Notes: generated by a model from the sequence alone, not told the origin. Shown: positions 44,831 to 56,034, counted from the first letter of the stretch. The stretch: DNA of 64,000 bases from Adiantum capillus-veneris (GCA_014529385.2 CM043959.1:86337529-86401528), one strand, 5' to 3'. Numbers and translations are program-made.

Positions 44831-45589
44831 TCAATCCACAATGGGGAGTAAGCCCAAAGCTTTGCGGAAAGCTTCAAACTTCTCACAAGACAATGCCTTT
44901 GTGAAAAGATCTGCAAGGTTGTCCTGTGTTGGCACATAAGCCAAGATGATCTCTCCTGGTGAGAGCCTCTCCCTAACATAGTGGTAATGCACCTCAATGT
45001 GCTTTGTGCGAGCATGAAAAACTGGGTTCCTTGCAACTGCCAATGCGCTCTGACTGTCAGTGTAGATAGTGTTGGCAGTGCCCTATCCAACACCCAAATC
45101 AGCCATAAGGTGTCTGCACCATACACACTCAACCATAGCTGTGAAGACTGCCTTGTACTCAGCCTCACAACTTGAAGTGTCCACAGTAGGTTGCTTCTTG
45201 CTCAACCATTATATACATGAACTGCCAAGCATGAAACAAAAACCACTTGTGGACACTCGCGTGTCAAAACAACCATCCCAATTTGAGTCCGAAAAAGCAT
45301 GTAAGTCTGGCGACAATGATCCCCCCTTGGGATAAAACAATCCACGTAAAGTTCCACTCAGGTAGCAAAAAATCCTCTTGACAGCCTACCAATGCTTAGA
45401 CCTTGGGCTATGCATAAATCTGCTAACCTGTGAGACTGCAAACTGAAAATCCGGGCTTGTGTTGCATACATAAATGAGGCAGCCAACAACAGTTTGGTAA
45501 AGAGTGACATCAGCAGGATCGCCAGCATCATGTAGACTCAACTTCAAACATGTTTCCATGGGAGTGGCAATAGATTTGCAATCCTCAAG
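44831..45589 (-). pseudogene. Copia RNase H
   Basis: C-terminal RNase H of the polyprotein, which removes the RNA template. From the minus strand: SRFMHSPRSKHW, FSDSNWDGCFDTRVSTSGF, SSCEAEYKAVFTAMVECVW, TIYTDSQSALAVARNP and KHIEVHYHYVRERLS. It ends LGLLPIVD at 44831. Stops occur after SSCI and at 45083-45085, where GTTGGATAG replaces GGACAG of the copy at 61499. The catalytic Asp and Glu motifs remain. Confidence 0.88.
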
Positions 45590-46685
45590 TCAAAACTTAC
45601 ATAGCAATGTCTGTATGTAACTTTTCTGACACAAGGCAATACCATCATCACACTGCTTAAACTGTATACCCACGTAATGATGCAACAGCCCCAAATATTT
45701 CATCTTGAAACTAACATTCAAATCAGCCTTAAATTCAGCAATATGTCTCTCATTTGGTCCAGTGATCAGCAAATCATCAACATAAAGAACCACAATGAGA
45801 AGTACATCACCCTCACGCTTTACATACAATGTGCTTTCTGTTGGACTGTTATGAAAGCCTCGTTTGAACAAATGAGTGTCAGCTTTCTCATACCAAGCAA
45901 CGAGGAGATTGATTCAACCCATACAAAGCCTTCTTACATCTACACACTTTGTCCTCTTGTCCTTTTATGACAAAACCGCGAGTCCGCGTTACATAAACTT
46001 CCTCAAATATGTCACCATTCAAGAAAGCAGTAACAATGTCTGATTGATGTACATCCCAACCAAAATGAGCTGCCAATGCACATAGAAAACGCACAGTAGT
46101 CATACGACAAGTGGGAGCAAAAGTCTCTTCATAATCTATACCTTTTTGCTGTGCATAACCCTTTGAAACAAGTCGAGCCTTATGGCGATCAATCTCACCA
46201 TCTGCCTTGCATTTCAACTTGTAAACCCACTTCGTACCAATGGCCTTTTTGCCAGGAGGCAAATCACATAAAGGCCATGTGTCATTTTCTATAAGTGTAT
46301 CATATTCTGATTGCATAGTAGCCATCCAATTTTCTGAATTCTGTGCTTCATCAAAAGACAGAGGCTCCTCAACATCATGTAAGCTAGACACAGCCAAAGC
46401 ATAACAATTTGATGCATAAGATGCATGGCGACAGCCTGAACGAGTACGACTAGACAAAGGTGCATCCAATTTACTATCACGCAAAGTATGCACCAGCCAT
46501 TTTGGCATACCTCTAGCCTCCTCATTTTTAGCCCTTTCCTCATCAAGTACATCATGTACATCTGCATCAGTAATAGGCCGATCTTTAAAATTTTCAAAAA
46601 CCCCCATAGGCTATACATTTGCCTCATTGGAACTTACATTCGTATTTCCACCTCTGAAAAGAGGCAACAAAGTGTCATAAATGTC
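45590..46685 (-). pseudogene. Copia reverse transcriptase
   Basis: Starts after the integrase with PITDADVHDVLDEER, then NSENWMATMQSEYDTLIEND, GTKWVYKLKCKADGEIDRHK, FAPTCRMTTVRFL and DVHQSDIVTAFLNGDI. A one-base insertion in CCTCGTTGCTTGG (near 45890) changes frame, after which YVDD appears in VVLYVDDLLITGPN. A TAG at 46611-46613 stands where other copies have CAG or CAA. A TGA at 45590 closes the part. All reverse transcriptase boxes are recognisable. Confidence 0.9.
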
Positions 46686-47934
46686 CTATGAGCTTACATT
46701 ACTGTCTCTAGTACATGACAGCAAGGGTTGAACATAATCTTCCATAAGCACTACATCCCGTGAAACCAGAATACATTTTTTTTTGCAGATGATACAACTT
46801 GTAACCTTTGCTTTCAGCACTATAACCAACAAAAATACATTTGACAGCCTTATCATCCAATTTTCTACGCTGTGTTTGTGGCACCAAAGCATATGCCAAA
46901 CAACCAAAAACATGCATGTGCTCAATAGAAGGCTTGCTATAATGCCATGCTTCATATGGAGTAATAGACTGCAAAGCTTTTGTAGGACACCTGTTTAGTA
47001 CTTAAGTGGCACACATGGTGGCCTCAAGTCAAAAAGTATGCGGCAAAGCTTGACTTTTGACCATTCATCGTGCCATTTCCGTAAGTGACTTGTTTTTCCT
47101 CTCAGCAACACCATTTTGCTGAGGTGTATAAGGCACTGTACATTGGCGTTTTATCCCACGACTAGCCAGAAATGCATTGAGTTCATGAGACATATAATCG
47201 CCCCCTCGATCGGAACGGAGGGTGCCCATAGTACATTTCGAGACATTTTCAGCCATAGCCAGAAATTGTTTGAAGCACATAAGAACTTCGGACTTCGCTT
47301 TAAGCGGAAATATCCATGCATGCTTGGAGTAATCATCCATAAAAGTCACGAAGTAAAGGTAATTTCCCAAGGAAGGAGTTTGCATGGATCCACAAACATC
47401 ACTATGCACAAGCTGCACCCTGCATGTAGCCCGAACTGAACCATCCTTTGGAAACTTAGAACGCTGCATCTTACCCAAAATACAGACTTCACAAACATGT
47501 TTGATAGGTGCTTCAAGAGGCGGCAAAGAAGCAACCATATCAGATTTCTGCAAACGTAGCAAACTGGCAAAATTCAGATGACCAAAATGTGCATGCCAAT
47601 GTTTTTCATTTGAAATAGCGCTTGAATCTGCAACAGCATTTGCAAAATTTTATCCACACTTGTCATACAAAGTGACCTTATACAGCCCACGACACAAAAG
47701 TCCAGATGCAACAATTTCATCACCAAAACTGAGATCATGAATTGTACATCTGTCATCCACAAATTTGACTACAAGTCCAAGTCTAGAAAGTGCGGATACA
47801 GACAAGAGATTCTTCTTGATCCGAGGTACATAAATTACATCAACAAGTGTGAAGGAACTGCCATTTGCAACAGTAAGCACAATCTTTCTAACTCCCTGAA
47901 CAGGATAAGAGGCATTGTTGGCACCAGTGACTTA
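46686..47934 (-). pseudogene. Copia protease end, integrase
   Basis: After a TAA at 47932-47934 the frame continues TGANNASYPVQGVRKI and VIYVPRIKKNLLSVSALSRL (protease end and pre-integrase). The integrase follows: zinc region HFGHLNF and CEVCILGK, and core Asp, Asp and Glu in LVHSDVCGSM, LRSDRGGDY and NGVAERKN, all intact. Stops at 47650 and 47065 and one extra A in the A run near 46783 break it. The end KAVKCIFVGYSAESKGYKLY leads to a TAG at 46686-46688 where both other copies read CAG. Confidence 0.9.
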
Positions 47935-49113
47935 ATTCCCATGAGGGACAAACTCGAGAGAGGTGAACAATTCACGATGTGAGGTAATGTGCTTTGTAGC
48001 ACCACTGTCAAAATACCACACATGTGAATCTGCAGCAACTGACAAGCATGCATCATGGACAGCAGGATTGTAAGTGCACTCTGCACTAAAATCCCATTCT
48101 GCATCAACATCATCATCACAGTCTCCTTTCACAGAAGACTCAACAATGGCTGCATTTGGAGTGGAACCAGCATTTGCAGTGGAACCACCCTCTTTCTTCT
48201 TAGCCTCTTTGGCCTTCAACTTATGACACTGCTTGATCAAGGGATCATTAGCTTTACAATAATGGCAACGCATCTTCTTTTTGCCCTTATCACCAGAATT
48301 TCCAGATGAATTGCTGACAACAGAAGCATTAGGAATAGAAGTTTTGCCACTTGCAGCAGAACCATAAGAAGTGGCTTCATTACTGCTACCACCCTTTCTT
48401 TGAGAAGCAATAAAAGCCTGTTCAACTGCACGCTGTCTAGTCCTGTTTTTTTTGGAAAGTGACTCTTGCAACAACAATGTGCATAATGCATCAAACTTGA
48501 CAACTTCTGCATTTCCTTGGGTCATAAGTCTCTGAGTACTAGCAAAAGTCTGGTAAGAATCTGGTAAGGCATCAAGAACAGTCTGCACAAGGGAACTGTT
48601 TGAAATGACTTCACCTGCAAAAATAATTTGCTCATTGATATCCTTGACACTAGCAAGGAAAGTGTCCATATCACCTTCCTCATACATAATCTTCGACTCC
48701 AGCTCTTTACGCAGCAAAGCAATTTTAGCCTCATTGCGACTTGCATAAAGACCAGCCAAAATATCCCAAGCCTGTTTTGCAGATTTTGTTGAACGGATGT
48801 GAGGAACAATGGTGCGCTTCACAGAAAACACAATAAATGCATGAGCCTGCGCATCCTTTACATCCCAACGAGAGTGTTCTGCCGTAGGCAAAACAACACT
48901 AATAGCAGCAATCCTTGCAGCAAGACCTGCAACATCCTCAATATCGCCTACATCCTCAGAACCAGGACGTACATTAATGCCCTGCACAATATTCCAGACA
49001 CCCTTTGACACAGGAACATGTTGCATCATGTAAGCCCACATAGGGTAATTGTCCCCATCCAACCTGTCCTCAGTAGCAAACAGCTTGAACACATCTGTGT
49101 TGTTGTCAGCCAT
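47935..49113 (-). pseudogene. Copia gag and protease start
   Basis: Frame from ATG 49113 (MADNNTDVFKLFATEDRL), with the UBN2-type gag segments GDNYPMWAYMMQ, SAKQAWDILAGLYASRNEA and FLASVKDINEQI. The zinc knuckle CHYCKANDPLIKQC has Pro where the third ligand His should be, so RNA binding is probably impaired. The protease starts with WYFDSGATKHIT, with an intact DSG. The in-frame sequence upstream of 49113 is unlikely to be translated because this ATG opens the conserved part. Confidence 0.88.
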
Positions 49114-49461
49114 GGTAAATGCTGCACTTGATGTGAAAACTTCCCGAACATAGGAGAAATGGAGCGGGAACAACACGTGCTATATAGCACAAACCGTAGA
49201 AGACTGTAAGGCACTTGTTATGCAGAAATCGACACTTACAGAAATTCTGCACAAAATGACGAAATTGCTTGTGCAGACCTGCCTATAGTGGAAACGGAGG
49301 CCGAAATGAGCCCGAATCAGAAATCTAAGCAGACTCAGCTCTATGAGCACTCCCGAAATATTTGTTGACCTGCGAACGCTCACCAAATCTCACTGTAATC
49401 GGAGAAAGTGAGCAGGCGTGTGCTGGAGCAGCTTGCAACTAAGCTCAGGAGGACGTAACCT

Positions 49462-49473
49462 GCTCTGATACCA
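49462..49473 (-). other. Primer binding site, initiator tRNA-Met type
   Basis: On the minus strand TGGTATCAGAGC lies two bases inside the 5' LTR, a perfect match to the usual plant site. Confidence 0.88.
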
Positions 49474-49475
49474 AT

Positions 49476-49706
49476 TGTTGGAATTAGGGTTGCAGAGAAA
49501 CGCACACAGCTTGGAGAAGACAAAGGAAGCTCAAGGCGTGTACACAATAGAGAGTGTGTTACTTAGTGTGCAATGGAAAGATAGATAGCCCTAGAGTGAT
49601 GGGCGTATATACAATGCTCGGGGGAAAAAACCTCCTAAAGAGGGAAGAAATGCCCCGACGCTCCTAATGTGTTCACACACATCACTACCACATGTATATG
49701 GTAACA
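49476..49706 (-). repeat. 5' LTR of the copia element
   Basis: 231 bp partner of 44529-44755. It differs by small indels such as gcgtgtac near 49537. Confidence 0.9.
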
Positions 49707-50760
49707 TTCATGTCCTTGGAGCATGAGACTTTGTGGATGAGGAACTCCTTTATTGCATAGCGTCGTCCTTCAAAAAAGCGGTTTCTTGAAAAAAATTGGA
49801 TTCTTCTGTATAATTTTTGAGTGAATAGATGTTGTCGAATTATTGAAGAACTGAAATCTTTCCTCCAATATTCCTTGACTCTAGGAAAAGTGAATAATTT
49901 CCCACCGTCCTCAAAATCCTTAGGTTGAGGAAGAGCAAGCACTGGTGATAGTGGATACTATGGGTAAGCCATCCACCTCCTATGTTCCACAGTTGGAACT
50001 CTTGGGCACAAAGGTGACAGAAGACAAAAAACATCTTCGCAAGGGATAGTAGAGTGTATCCACGTATGAGTCAAAGCTCTCAAATTGTTGGGTGCTAGGC
50101 AATATGACAACTGAGGCATAATTGGAGGCATCATGTAGTTTGAAAATTATTGAAGATTTTGCAAAATCCATCGAGAATGCCTCGAAAGCATGTCTTGCAA
50201 CTCGCTGACAAGAAATTGTAAATTTTCATTGGAACCGTGGATTCTAGTTGTATGCCATTGTAGGATCGGTTCACTTGCGGGAAAAGAAAAACGCTTGAAG
50301 CATTGATACTACTGCGTGGGGGCTCAGGTTCAACAATAGGGATTGCGATATCTATATTTTCTCACATTTTCACATATAGAAGAGTGTTGAAAAAATGATC
50401 TTGAAAAACATTGTAAAGATTGAATAGAAAGAAGGTCCCTTATGTTGGCGAGAAATTCACATCTAAGGGGTTCTATAAACAGTCTTTGAACGCATGTCAT
50501 ATATAGGTTTTACATGTGTCATGTAGTGACACCCCCCCTTGCAAGGCCAAGAAGAACAAATGGAAAACAACTTAAGCACTTAAAGTCAAAAACGGAGTGA
50601 TGAAGTTTCACTCCCAAATTCACTAGTCCCTAACTAGTCCCTAACTAGGTGCCCTTGTTAGTAGTCTTCACGAGATACAACTGATGGGAAGAAATTTCAC
50701 CACCAAACTCAGGTGAATGTGAAAGTGTTCCTCCAAGGCTATTTTTTAGGCCTTGCTTCC
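49707..50760 (-). other. Continuation of the unassigned region split by the copia element
   Basis: On the minus strand a frame at 49685-49942 reads ALPQPKDFEDGGKLFTFPRV and RNRFFEGRRYAIKEFLIHK, which looks coding but is not recognised. Other frames between 49980 and 50300 are broken. cacatgtaaaacctatatatgac-like sequence near 50480-50510 could be regulatory. The same region resumes at 44528. Confidence 0.35.
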
Positions 50761-51018
50761 TGTTGGGTTTTCCAAGCCCGTGGGAATTATCCCTTTAAAA
50801 CATGCAGTTAAATTCGAGTTTGCATGTGTGGGTTTGCATGGCTACAGCTATATGTAAGGCTCTTTTTGTTGAATCAAAAGATAGCGTGTGTTAATTTTTT
50901 GGCTGGTGTCGAATCCCTCTCTCTCTCTTTCTTGCTTATGCAGCAGCAGCTGCTCATCATCTCACCATGGATTGTCTCCGGAATCACCCGCCATAGCCTC
51001 GAGAGTCGATCCTCAACA
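50761..51018 (+). repeat. 5' LTR of the small LTR element
   Basis: 258 bp. Near-identical to the 3' LTR apart from a much shorter TC tract. Confidence 0.9.
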
Positions 51019-51020
51019 GA

Positions 51021-51032
51021 TGGTATCAAAGC
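51021..51032 (+). other. Primer binding site, tRNA-Met-like
   Basis: TGGTATCAAAGC two bases after the LTR; one mismatch to TGGTATCAGAGC. Confidence 0.78.
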
Positions 51033-51314
51033 TTTGGTTCTTGGTTCAAATCAGCACGCAGGTACAGCCCCTTACACAGGCGAGAGAAGGCTGTCGACTT
51101 GCATCAAATTGCACAAAAATTGCATGAACAACACCCTGGCTTGCTGACGCGATCCCGACTCTTGAGCGACGTCAAATTCGGCCTCTACAGGCTCCTCAGA
51201 ATCAAGACGACATCGCGTTGTTCTCGACTCTGCTACAGAAGTATGTTTTTAATTATTGTGAGTTTCACACTACACATTATTTACAATTGGCCATATTATT
51301 TGATGTCTTTGGCT

Positions 51315-51776
51315 TAAGAGCCCATTCACGCCCCCCTTCAATGGCAAAAAATCCTGAAGCACCCTTTTTCCAAAAGCTTGATGGTCTTCAGCCATGTGAA
51401 GTATCAGAGTTGAAAGTTGGGGACACACATATTTGCTATTTATAGTGACCATTTTTTCCAAAATGCAACTTACACAATTGAAGCTATATCAATCGAGTCC
51501 TTCAAAGATTCTACGGAGTAGCTGAGGGATATAGAAACACAGTTGCTTAAAAAGAGAAGCGAATTATGGCAGTTTGAGACCGAGTACAAAGAGACACTTT
51601 ACCATGAAGCATTGGAAGTTGAAGATTCACGCATGGCATCAAATATTGACAAGTTTGACAATGGTGACCAATTTCAACTTACGTCATCAGTTAGAGAGTT
51701 TTTCGCTATCAAGCCTCCAGAAGCTTTTGACATTTCAAAGGATTTACAATTTGGATCTTCTCGAATGCAACCATAA
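51315..51776 (+). pseudogene. Captured fragment of an ARG1-type DnaJ gene
   Basis: Reads RPPSMAKNPEAPFFQKLDGL, QPCEVSELKVG, after a one-base shift THIFAIYSDHFFQNATYTIE, then a TAG at 51519 and LRDIETQLLKKRSELWQFET and EYKETL. Plant ARG1-like DnaJ proteins have this order (a GLQPCEVSELK motif, THIFAVYGDNFF, then a coiled coil with KR-EL-FETEYRE) after their J domain. The stretch runs with no intron for about 90 residues, suggesting capture from RNA. The tail to 51773 (SSVREFFAIKPPEAF) is not recognised. Recognition is from memory of the family. Confidence 0.65.
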
Positions 51777-52206
51777 ATTTTCTTTGCATGATGAGTGTTC
51801 TAGATTTCTCATATTTTGTTTGTCAACATAATCATACTTTCTAGTTTAAGCCGCCTTTTACATTATGTGTTGTCAGTTATTGTCATGCTTGTTAGTTATC
51901 ATCATATCAAAATTTGTAGGGGATATAGACACTGCCATCCATAAATGGTAAGACCTCCCAATTTTTTGTCAATTCTCAGCCTGTTTTTACCACTCCTCAT
52001 GAGGTTATTGGGTACACCTGAAACCCAAAGTTTGGTAGTGAACCAAAAACTCCATCTATTGGTAGCTAATTTTTTGACCCACACCCTATCTGTTCAAGGG
52101 GGGGTTTATCATAGCACCAGGTTATGGATGTGAGAGAACCTAAAACTCACGGTTGATGAGTACACCAAAAAATCGAGGTATCATGAGAGGGTCTGTCTAG
52201 TTCGGG
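51777..52206. other. 3' interior of the small LTR element
   Basis: No gene recognised. Confidence 0.4.
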
Positions 52207-52220
52207 CTTGAGGGGGTGAT
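52207..52220 (+). other. Polypurine tract of the small LTR element
   Basis: CTTGAGGGGGTGAT directly before the 3' LTR. Confidence 0.72.
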
Positions 52221-52385
52221 TGTTGGGTTTTCTCAGCCCACGGGAATTATCCCTTTAAAGCATGTAGTTAAATTCTAGTTTGCATGTGTGGGTTTGCATG
52301 GCTACAGCTATATGATTAAGGCTCTTTTTGTTGAATCAAAAGATAGCGTGTGTTAATTTTTTGGCTGGTGTCGAATCCCTCTCTT

Positions 52386-52480
<95 letters not shown>

Positions 52481-52547
52481 TGCTGTTGATCATCATCTCA
52501 CCATGGATTGCCTCCGGCATCACCCGCCATAGCCTCGATCCTCAACA
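52221..52547 (+). repeat. 3' LTR of the small LTR element, with expanded TC tract
   Basis: 327 bp. It matches the 5' LTR except for about 90 bases of TC (52385-52472), which is only about 12 bases in the 5' LTR, so the expansion postdates insertion. Confidence 0.9.
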
Positions 52548-52744
52548 CTTCCTACATCAAAAGTTTTCTCAAAGTCAATCGCTTCTACCTCGCCCCAAGT
52601 ACCATGTCATCGACCTATGATTTTTGCCGCAAATCACGACGCAAAATCTGCCGCAAAACGTGGACTGACTTTTGGCTTGCTTTTGTGGCATCCAACCTAA
52701 GTCTCTCCCCTCTTTCTTTGGGTCGAGGGTAGTACCACGTCAGT

Positions 52745-52814
52745 AGATCGTCTCCCTCTCTCTCTCTCTTTCTCTCTCTCTCACTCTCTCTCTCACACAC
52801 ACACACACAGAGGA

Positions 52815-52881
<67 letters not shown>
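52745..52881. repeat. Compound microsatellite (TC)n (AC)n (GA)n
   Basis: TC, then AC, then GA tracts next to each other. On either strand it can fold on itself because TC and GA arms are complementary. Confidence 0.92.
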
Positions 52882-52885
<4 letters not shown>

Positions 52886-52945
52886 AATGAAATCAAACGT
52901 TTATTTACGTTTGCAATAGGCCTAAAACAGACCAGAAAATTACAT

Positions 52946-53314
52946 CATCAGAGCCAGTTCACATGAGAGTGAGGTTGGCAACCGGCAACTTGCCATGCCA
53001 AGTTTCCATGGAGATTTAGCAACACATTAGAGAGAAGAGAGAGTGTTCCTTTTTAAGACAATTGGAGGGAAAAGGTCGCTGAGAGAGAAGAGAGAGAGTA
53101 AAAAAGGTTTGGTCTTTTCTAAATTCTAAGGGGCTCACTTTTTCAAAATTTGTCCTCTAGTGTGGTTTCCTTTGTGCTCCAACCCCTCGACGTAGAGCCC
53201 AATTGCCACTTGTTAGCAACATATTGCCCATTATTTTTTTGAAAACCATTCATGGGAACTTAAAAAGTTTGCAACATGTTGCAAACCTGGTGCTCATGTG
53301 AACTGGCTCTGATG
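52946..53314. mobile_element. MITE candidate with 22 bp perfect terminal inverted repeats
   Basis: CATCAGAGCCAGTTCACATG-AG at 52946-52967 is the exact reverse complement of 53293-53314, and similarity continues inward for about 20 more bases (gaggttggcaac against caggtttgcaac). The 369 bp unit has no coding capacity. The CAGAGCC start within the repeat recalls hAT ends, but no target duplication is evident. Confidence 0.65.
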
Positions 53315-53448
53315 AGATCCAAATGTCCAGTAAACAAAATACAAAAGACTAGATAATAAATGCTAAAAATGTGAACAAGCTAGCTGGTGCCCTATCTACG
53401 AACTTCTCAATGGGCTTCCCTTGTAAGTATCAACATCACACACAATTG
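53315..53448. other. Short unassigned stretch
   Basis: No feature recognised. Confidence 0.3.
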
Positions 53449-53549
53449 AGAGAGAGAGAGAGAGAGAGAGAAGAGAGAGAGAGGGGGGGGGGATAGGGAG
53501 AAGAAGAAGAGAAATTTTAACGTCGTAGGAAACTATCCCAAGAGACGAG

Positions 53550-53606
<57 letters not shown>
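53449..53606. repeat. (GA)n microsatellites
   Basis: Three GA tracts (about 53449-53483, 53550-53571, 53576-53606) separated by short unique sequence, one with a run of nine G. Confidence 0.9.
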
Positions 53607-53607
<1 letters not shown>

Positions 53608-54507
53608 CAATGTTCGGGAAAAATCATTTTCACAAACATGCAAAAATCTCTCCAAGGCAAAGCTGAACCGGAAATTTTACAATACTAGCCAATATTTTTG
53701 CAAAATTACACTATTTTTCATGTATTTTAAGCGGAATTTTCTCCTTCTTGCCCTCCCCGCAACCGGCTACTTTGATTTTGCAACCGGCTCAAGGCTAAGC
53801 TGAGGCACACTTTTCCCGAACACTGGACGCAAGGGGAGTCCCCCTCCCACCTTACCCCCTTTCAGTCCACAAGGAGCTTTGGACACATTTCTATATAGCA
53901 AAAAAAATATAACTACTAGGCAAATTACTAGATTGAATACACATATCTAGTAAGAGTGCAAACATGTAATAATGAGAATACTTCTATATGGTTGTAACCA
54001 TAATATTATAGCTATATAGGCGTTTTAAGTAACCATATAGCAAGAATTTCTTACTAGTTTGTTTCGAATTCTCCTAGATGGCTGTAGCCATAATATTATA
54101 GCTATATGGGAGTTTTAACTAACCAATATGTAGTAAGAAATTCTTCTTTCTCCTACATGGTTGTAGCCACAAAATGCTATCTATGTAGTTGTATTATAAT
54201 AATTCACATGAATAATCAATTTAACATATCATATACAGATTAGCACATGCTTTTTGACTAAAAGAGATAAAGATTAAATAGAAAACTAAAAATGATCATT
54301 TTCATATAGATGTCTTTCAAAAAATCTTACAAAGTCCATCATACAACTATCTGTCTTTATCATTGGCTACTTCTACATCTTTTAAAGAAAAAGAGCCAAT
54401 CTTTTCAAATCGTACAATCATCATGCCTTCTATTAGAAGCTAGGCTACCAAGTCTTCACACACAGTAGAAGAGCTAGTTTTACACGCTTTTCTACAAAAA
54501 AAGGAGT
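53607..54507. other. Unassigned, with an 88 bp tandem repeat
   Basis: No gene is recognised. At about 53980-54180 a unit of about 88 bp containing gg-tgta-ccataatattatagctatat recurs two to two and a half times. Confidence 0.5.
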
Positions 54508-56034
54508 TCAATTTTTTTTAAGCATGTGAAATACCGTGGGCGAGAACTTGAGTGCCACGCTCACTTCGCCTTGTGGTTGTCCCTTGGAACCCAGCACCTT
54601 GTACTTTGAAGGAGGTAAATGCCCACGTAAAAATACTTTATGCAATGGAATTCTGCAAAATTCCACCATATCCAGTGACTTTAGGGCAATTTCAATATTC
54701 ATACTTCATTACATACACAAGTTACCTACGCAAAAATGTGTGGACTAAGTACTAATGTGTGTACATTCAGAGCAATAGATGGTAAAGGATGCACAGGCAT
54801 GTGCACACTAATGCATGGACAACATGCTGATGTGTGCACTCACACAGGACAACGTGCTAATGTGTGCACTCATAGAGGCCAACGTGCTAATGTGTGCACT
54901 CACATAACAATAGATGGTAAAGACTACAAAAATGCATGTGAGACCACAAGTGGGTAAGCCCACGATTCTCCACCCTACCATTTTTTAGGTAGCCCTTGGC
55001 TACCCAAGCTCTTGATATATACTAGATACCTTTGGGTTATACAAAGGAGGAAAGGTGCATTTTACAAAGGATGGTTCTGCATTTAGGGGTTTAAAAAAAA
55101 ACCCTTTCATTCGTGCATGTGACATCCCATCATTATTACTGGTGAAACCCCCGGAATTGGGATTAATAAAAACATGTAGTCATAACCTCTCTCCCACAAA
55201 GCGATACAAACCAGTAACAATCTGAGGCAACACTCAGGATTACGAAAGCATCCACATGAAGACACCATGCATTCGAAGTGCATAACTTACATGCATCCCA
55301 CCCCCCATCTCCATACAAATCCAATGGATCCCATTTAAAAGTCCTGTCATCTTGTCTACTTACACAACAGTGCCGAGAGGATCATCAGCCTGAAAATCAT
55401 CCTTGTCAAAGAGCTTGATTAAGGCATCGGTCATACCGTTGTCCACTTGGAAAGGAAATTCTCATCCCACATAGTTTCTCCTTGCTTACCTATTCAAGAA
55501 AACCAAAAAAAATGCCAACTGTTAATTGATCAATACCATCCATGCTTTTGCCTCTTTACAAGAAAAACAGAATGAAGGTCAATGCTGAACACATAAAATT
55601 CATGCTTTAGCCTCTACAATTGAAACCCATTTGCAGAGCTCAATGTCAAGATTTTTCCTCTATAAATTGAGACAGAATAAAGATTAATGGTAATCAAACA
55701 ATAACATTCATGCTTTGGCCTCGATAATTGAAACCCATTTGCAGAACTCAAAAGTGAAGATAACATATGACAGATCATTTCTGTAAAGTTGGTAGTAAGA
55801 AGGTGACATCCATACCTTCAATGACACGACTCTTTTGATGCTCCTTATGGAAATAGATGACAGCATAAGGGTCAGATTTTCCAGCTGCCGAATGAAAAAT
55901 GCTCGATTAGGAGTAATTCTAAGCTCCAGACATGGCATCTTCCACATTGACAGAACACACCACTTACCAAAACTATCTCAATCTATGAGACCATGGGATT
56001 CTATCAAATGGTTCTCCAAGACTCCATGATGAAC
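54508..56034 (-). pseudogene. Small C2-domain protein gene, four exons, broken
   Basis: Minus-strand exons, all with GT-AG borders and matching phase: 55968-56034 (GVLENHLIESHGLID, TGA, DSF), 55816-55884 (AGKSDPYAVIYFHKEHQKSR), 55364-55489 (GETMWDENF, then VDNGMTDALIKLFDKDDF and ADDPLGTVV) and 54508-54652 (IPLHKVFLRGHLPPSKYKV, EVSVALKFSP). Together they form one C2 domain, a calcium- and lipid-binding fold, of the short plant type (elicitor-responsive or phloem-protein-like). Defects: the TGA in the first exon and a one-base loss after WDENF. A start exon is not found. Retained introns mean it was duplicated as DNA. It is the best trace of an ordinary host gene in the window. Confidence 0.75.

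Larger units (their letters stand above)
44529..49706 (-). mobile_element. Full-length Ty1/copia element on the minus strand, inactivated
   Basis: LTRs of 227 and 231 bp bound an interior that reads gag, protease, integrase, reverse transcriptase, RNase H on the minus strand, the copia order. Primer site and polypurine tract are in place. The edges give gccat and ttcat, so the 5 bp target duplication is imperfect. Several stops and two frameshifts break the polyprotein. Fragments of the same family at 58836-62058 keep the unbroken codons at some of these positions. Confidence 0.92.
50761..52547 (+). mobile_element. Small LTR retrotransposon carrying a DnaJ-like gene fragment
   Basis: LTRs at 50761-51018 and 52221-52547 start TGTTGGGTTTT and end CCTCAACA. 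The 5 bp target duplication CTTCC is perfect (50756-50760 and 52548-52552). The 1.2 kb interior has a primer site and a polypurine tract but no retroviral gene. In its place is a fragment resembling the C-terminal region of plant ARG1-type DnaJ proteins. It must move with enzymes from elsewhere. Gene capture by such elements is known from maize Bs1. Confidence 0.88.

Noticed and set aside
46289..46627. Frames rich in Met, Leu and Cys overlapping the copia reverse transcriptase (also at 59366-59668 and 60376-60678)
   Set aside because: Out-of-frame shadows that recur because the copia sequence recurs.
52928..53324. 8 bp hAT target duplication for the MITE candidate
   Set aside because: The flanking bases do not match in any register tried.
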